DNA of 44,326 nucleotides from assembly GCA_964412555.1 (NCBI GenBank), contig CAYPPG010000064.1, forward strand, positions 1-44,326, read 5' to 3'. This DNA is from CAYPPG01 sp964412555 (GTDB lineage Bacteria > Hinthialibacterota > Hinthialibacteria > Hinthialibacterales > Hinthialibacteraceae). Shown piece after piece: positions 43,537 to 44,326 of this stretch (position 1 is the stretch's first letter; each line of letters begins with the position of its first letter). Below the pieces are notes generated by a model. The model saw nothing but the letters and a program-made list of their open reading frames with translations. It was not told the DNA's origin and did no database searches. Both the position numbers and the translations under genes were made by a program.

Positions 43537-44271
43537 CTAATTATTATACAACTCCCAATCTTCCATTCCGGCCGATGGAAGTGTACTTTCAAACACAAAA
43601 ATCCGATTCCGATCCGTCGCGATGTACAATCGCTCATCATCCGGTGAGAAGCAGACTTCGATGGATGGGATATAATAGCCATTTAATCCTTTGTCATTTT
43701 CTTTGTATACAACGTGACCGGTGAGTGCATCCCACAATTGTATCATATATGCCGATTCACCCCAGTGACTGCCGCCAACTGAATATCGAACGGTTCCACC
43801 AATCAAATGATCATTCACTGATAATGTGGCTCTTTCCAAATAGTGACCTATATCGCCGTCAACTTCACTTTTTTTATAAGCATTTTCAAGCATTAGCCAA
43901 TTTCCCGCGATAACCACTGAAGAAGCGTCATGGACCAGTTCTCCCAAGTTCAATTCGCTTGCCAATGCCTCATTTTGTCTCACTATATCGCCTGTTTGTA
44001 TGTCGATAATGGATTCTTTCGTGTCAACCGGAGTTATTGCATTCCACATCATGCCGAGAGCTTCTACGGATCGTACAACAATTATCGTAAAATTAATATC
44101 TTCAAATGATATAAAATAAATACCAGTGTAAAATCCTTCTTTTTTGTCTGCTTCGATCAGTGCGGATTCCTCCAAATCTATTCGATCAACTGCATAAAGA
44201 ATATTTATATCATTATTGATAGCAGAAAGATAATATATATTTATAATTAAATTAATACAAAGCAAAGTCAT
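43537..44271 (-). CDS. Secreted or anchored beta-propeller-like protein, partly WD40-like
   Basis: 244 residues from the ATG at 44271, with AGGAGG 5 nt upstream; another ATG stands one codon earlier. The N-terminus is a signal peptide or anchor (MTLLCINLIINIYYL). The C-terminal half has propeller-like blades: YMIQLWDALTGHVVYKENDK and IEVCFSPDDERLYIATDRNR-type sequence. Only one or two blades are clear, so the protein is short for a full propeller and may be a partial or divergent one. Function is unknown. It lies next to the VapC remnant. Confidence 0.65.
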   Translation of the reverse strand: MTLLCINLIINIYYLSAINNDINILYAVDRIDLEESALIEADKKEGFYTGIYFISFEDINFTIIVVRSVEALGMMWNAITPVDTKESIIDIQTGDIVRQNEALASELNLGELVHDASSVVIAGNWLMLENAYKKSEVDGDIGHYLERATLSVNDHLIGGTVRYSVGGSHWGESAYMIQLWDALTGHVVYKENDKGLNGYYIPSIEVCFSPDDERLYIATDRNRIFVFESTLPSAGMEDWELYNN

Positions 44272-44326
44272 CATAACCTCCTGTGTTATGTGAGTTCAGT
44301 GGTGTGATGAATGAAATGAATCCCAC

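Noticed and set aside
1..44326. CRISPR arrays, tRNA and rRNA genes, insertion sequences with a transposase
   Set aside because: None could be found by eye; the repeats present are irregularly spaced hairpins, not CRISPR repeats, and no transposase ORF is in the window.

Overview
The window comes from a Gram-negative bacterium of moderate GC. The evidence is a complete tripartite RND efflux system with an outer-membrane lipoprotein, two full TonB-dependent receptors and the start of a third. A Tat-like secreted sulfatase, a Tat-like NIPSNAP protein, a DUF4962/heparinase II-III-type protein and a DUF4832-type protein are a combination common in uncultivated Planctomycetes/Verrucomicrobia-like and neighbouring lineages (Hydrogenedentota, Sumerlaeota, Poribacteria and similar). 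I cannot name the phylum from this window. No rRNA, tRNA, CRISPR array, integrase or transposase was seen.

Layout. 1-3357 (minus): start of a probable TonB-dependent receptor, a secreted TPR protein and a secreted beta-helix-like protein. 3514-10146 (minus): tetR, RND adaptor, RND pump and outer-membrane channel, with a perfect palindromic operator candidate upstream. 10371-10604: a decayed PIN-domain toxin. 10593-12185 (minus): a B12-binding radical SAM enzyme. 12400-14128 (plus): a sulfatase cut by an in-frame stop, plus a small unknown ORF. 14225-21852: serine hydrolase, small membrane protein, unknown secreted protein, Rrf2 regulator, BaiN-type flavoprotein, DUF6916-like protein, GNAT, NIPSNAP and PgsA. 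22344-24636 (plus): a small membrane protein and an L-lactate permease. 24642-31550 (minus): two tandem TonB receptors and a DUF4962/heparinase-like protein.

31700-35107 (plus) is an accessory island: four toxin-antitoxin-type fragments around an AT-rich SIR2-domain gene. 35157-36656 (minus) is a DUF4832-type protein. 36779-41858 (plus) is an operon of rluD, pyrR, pyrB, pyrC and an SGNH hydrolase, linking rRNA modification to pyrimidine synthesis. After it come an HU/IHF-like gene, a small membrane protein, a VapC remnant and a beta-propeller-like protein.

Two patterns stand out. First, a family of intergenic hairpin elements occurs at four sites (19459, 21951, 29031, 36705). Each is built from a 17-nt unit with 6-bp arms and a 5-nt loop, and the arms change sequence together between copies, which resembles REP/REPIN elements. 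Second, every toxin gene I recognise is broken (PIN, ParE/RelE, BrnT, VapC), two of them by a single in-frame TGA in an otherwise intact reading frame. A Phd-like antitoxin has the same kind of lesion, while the other antitoxin-like partners are open.
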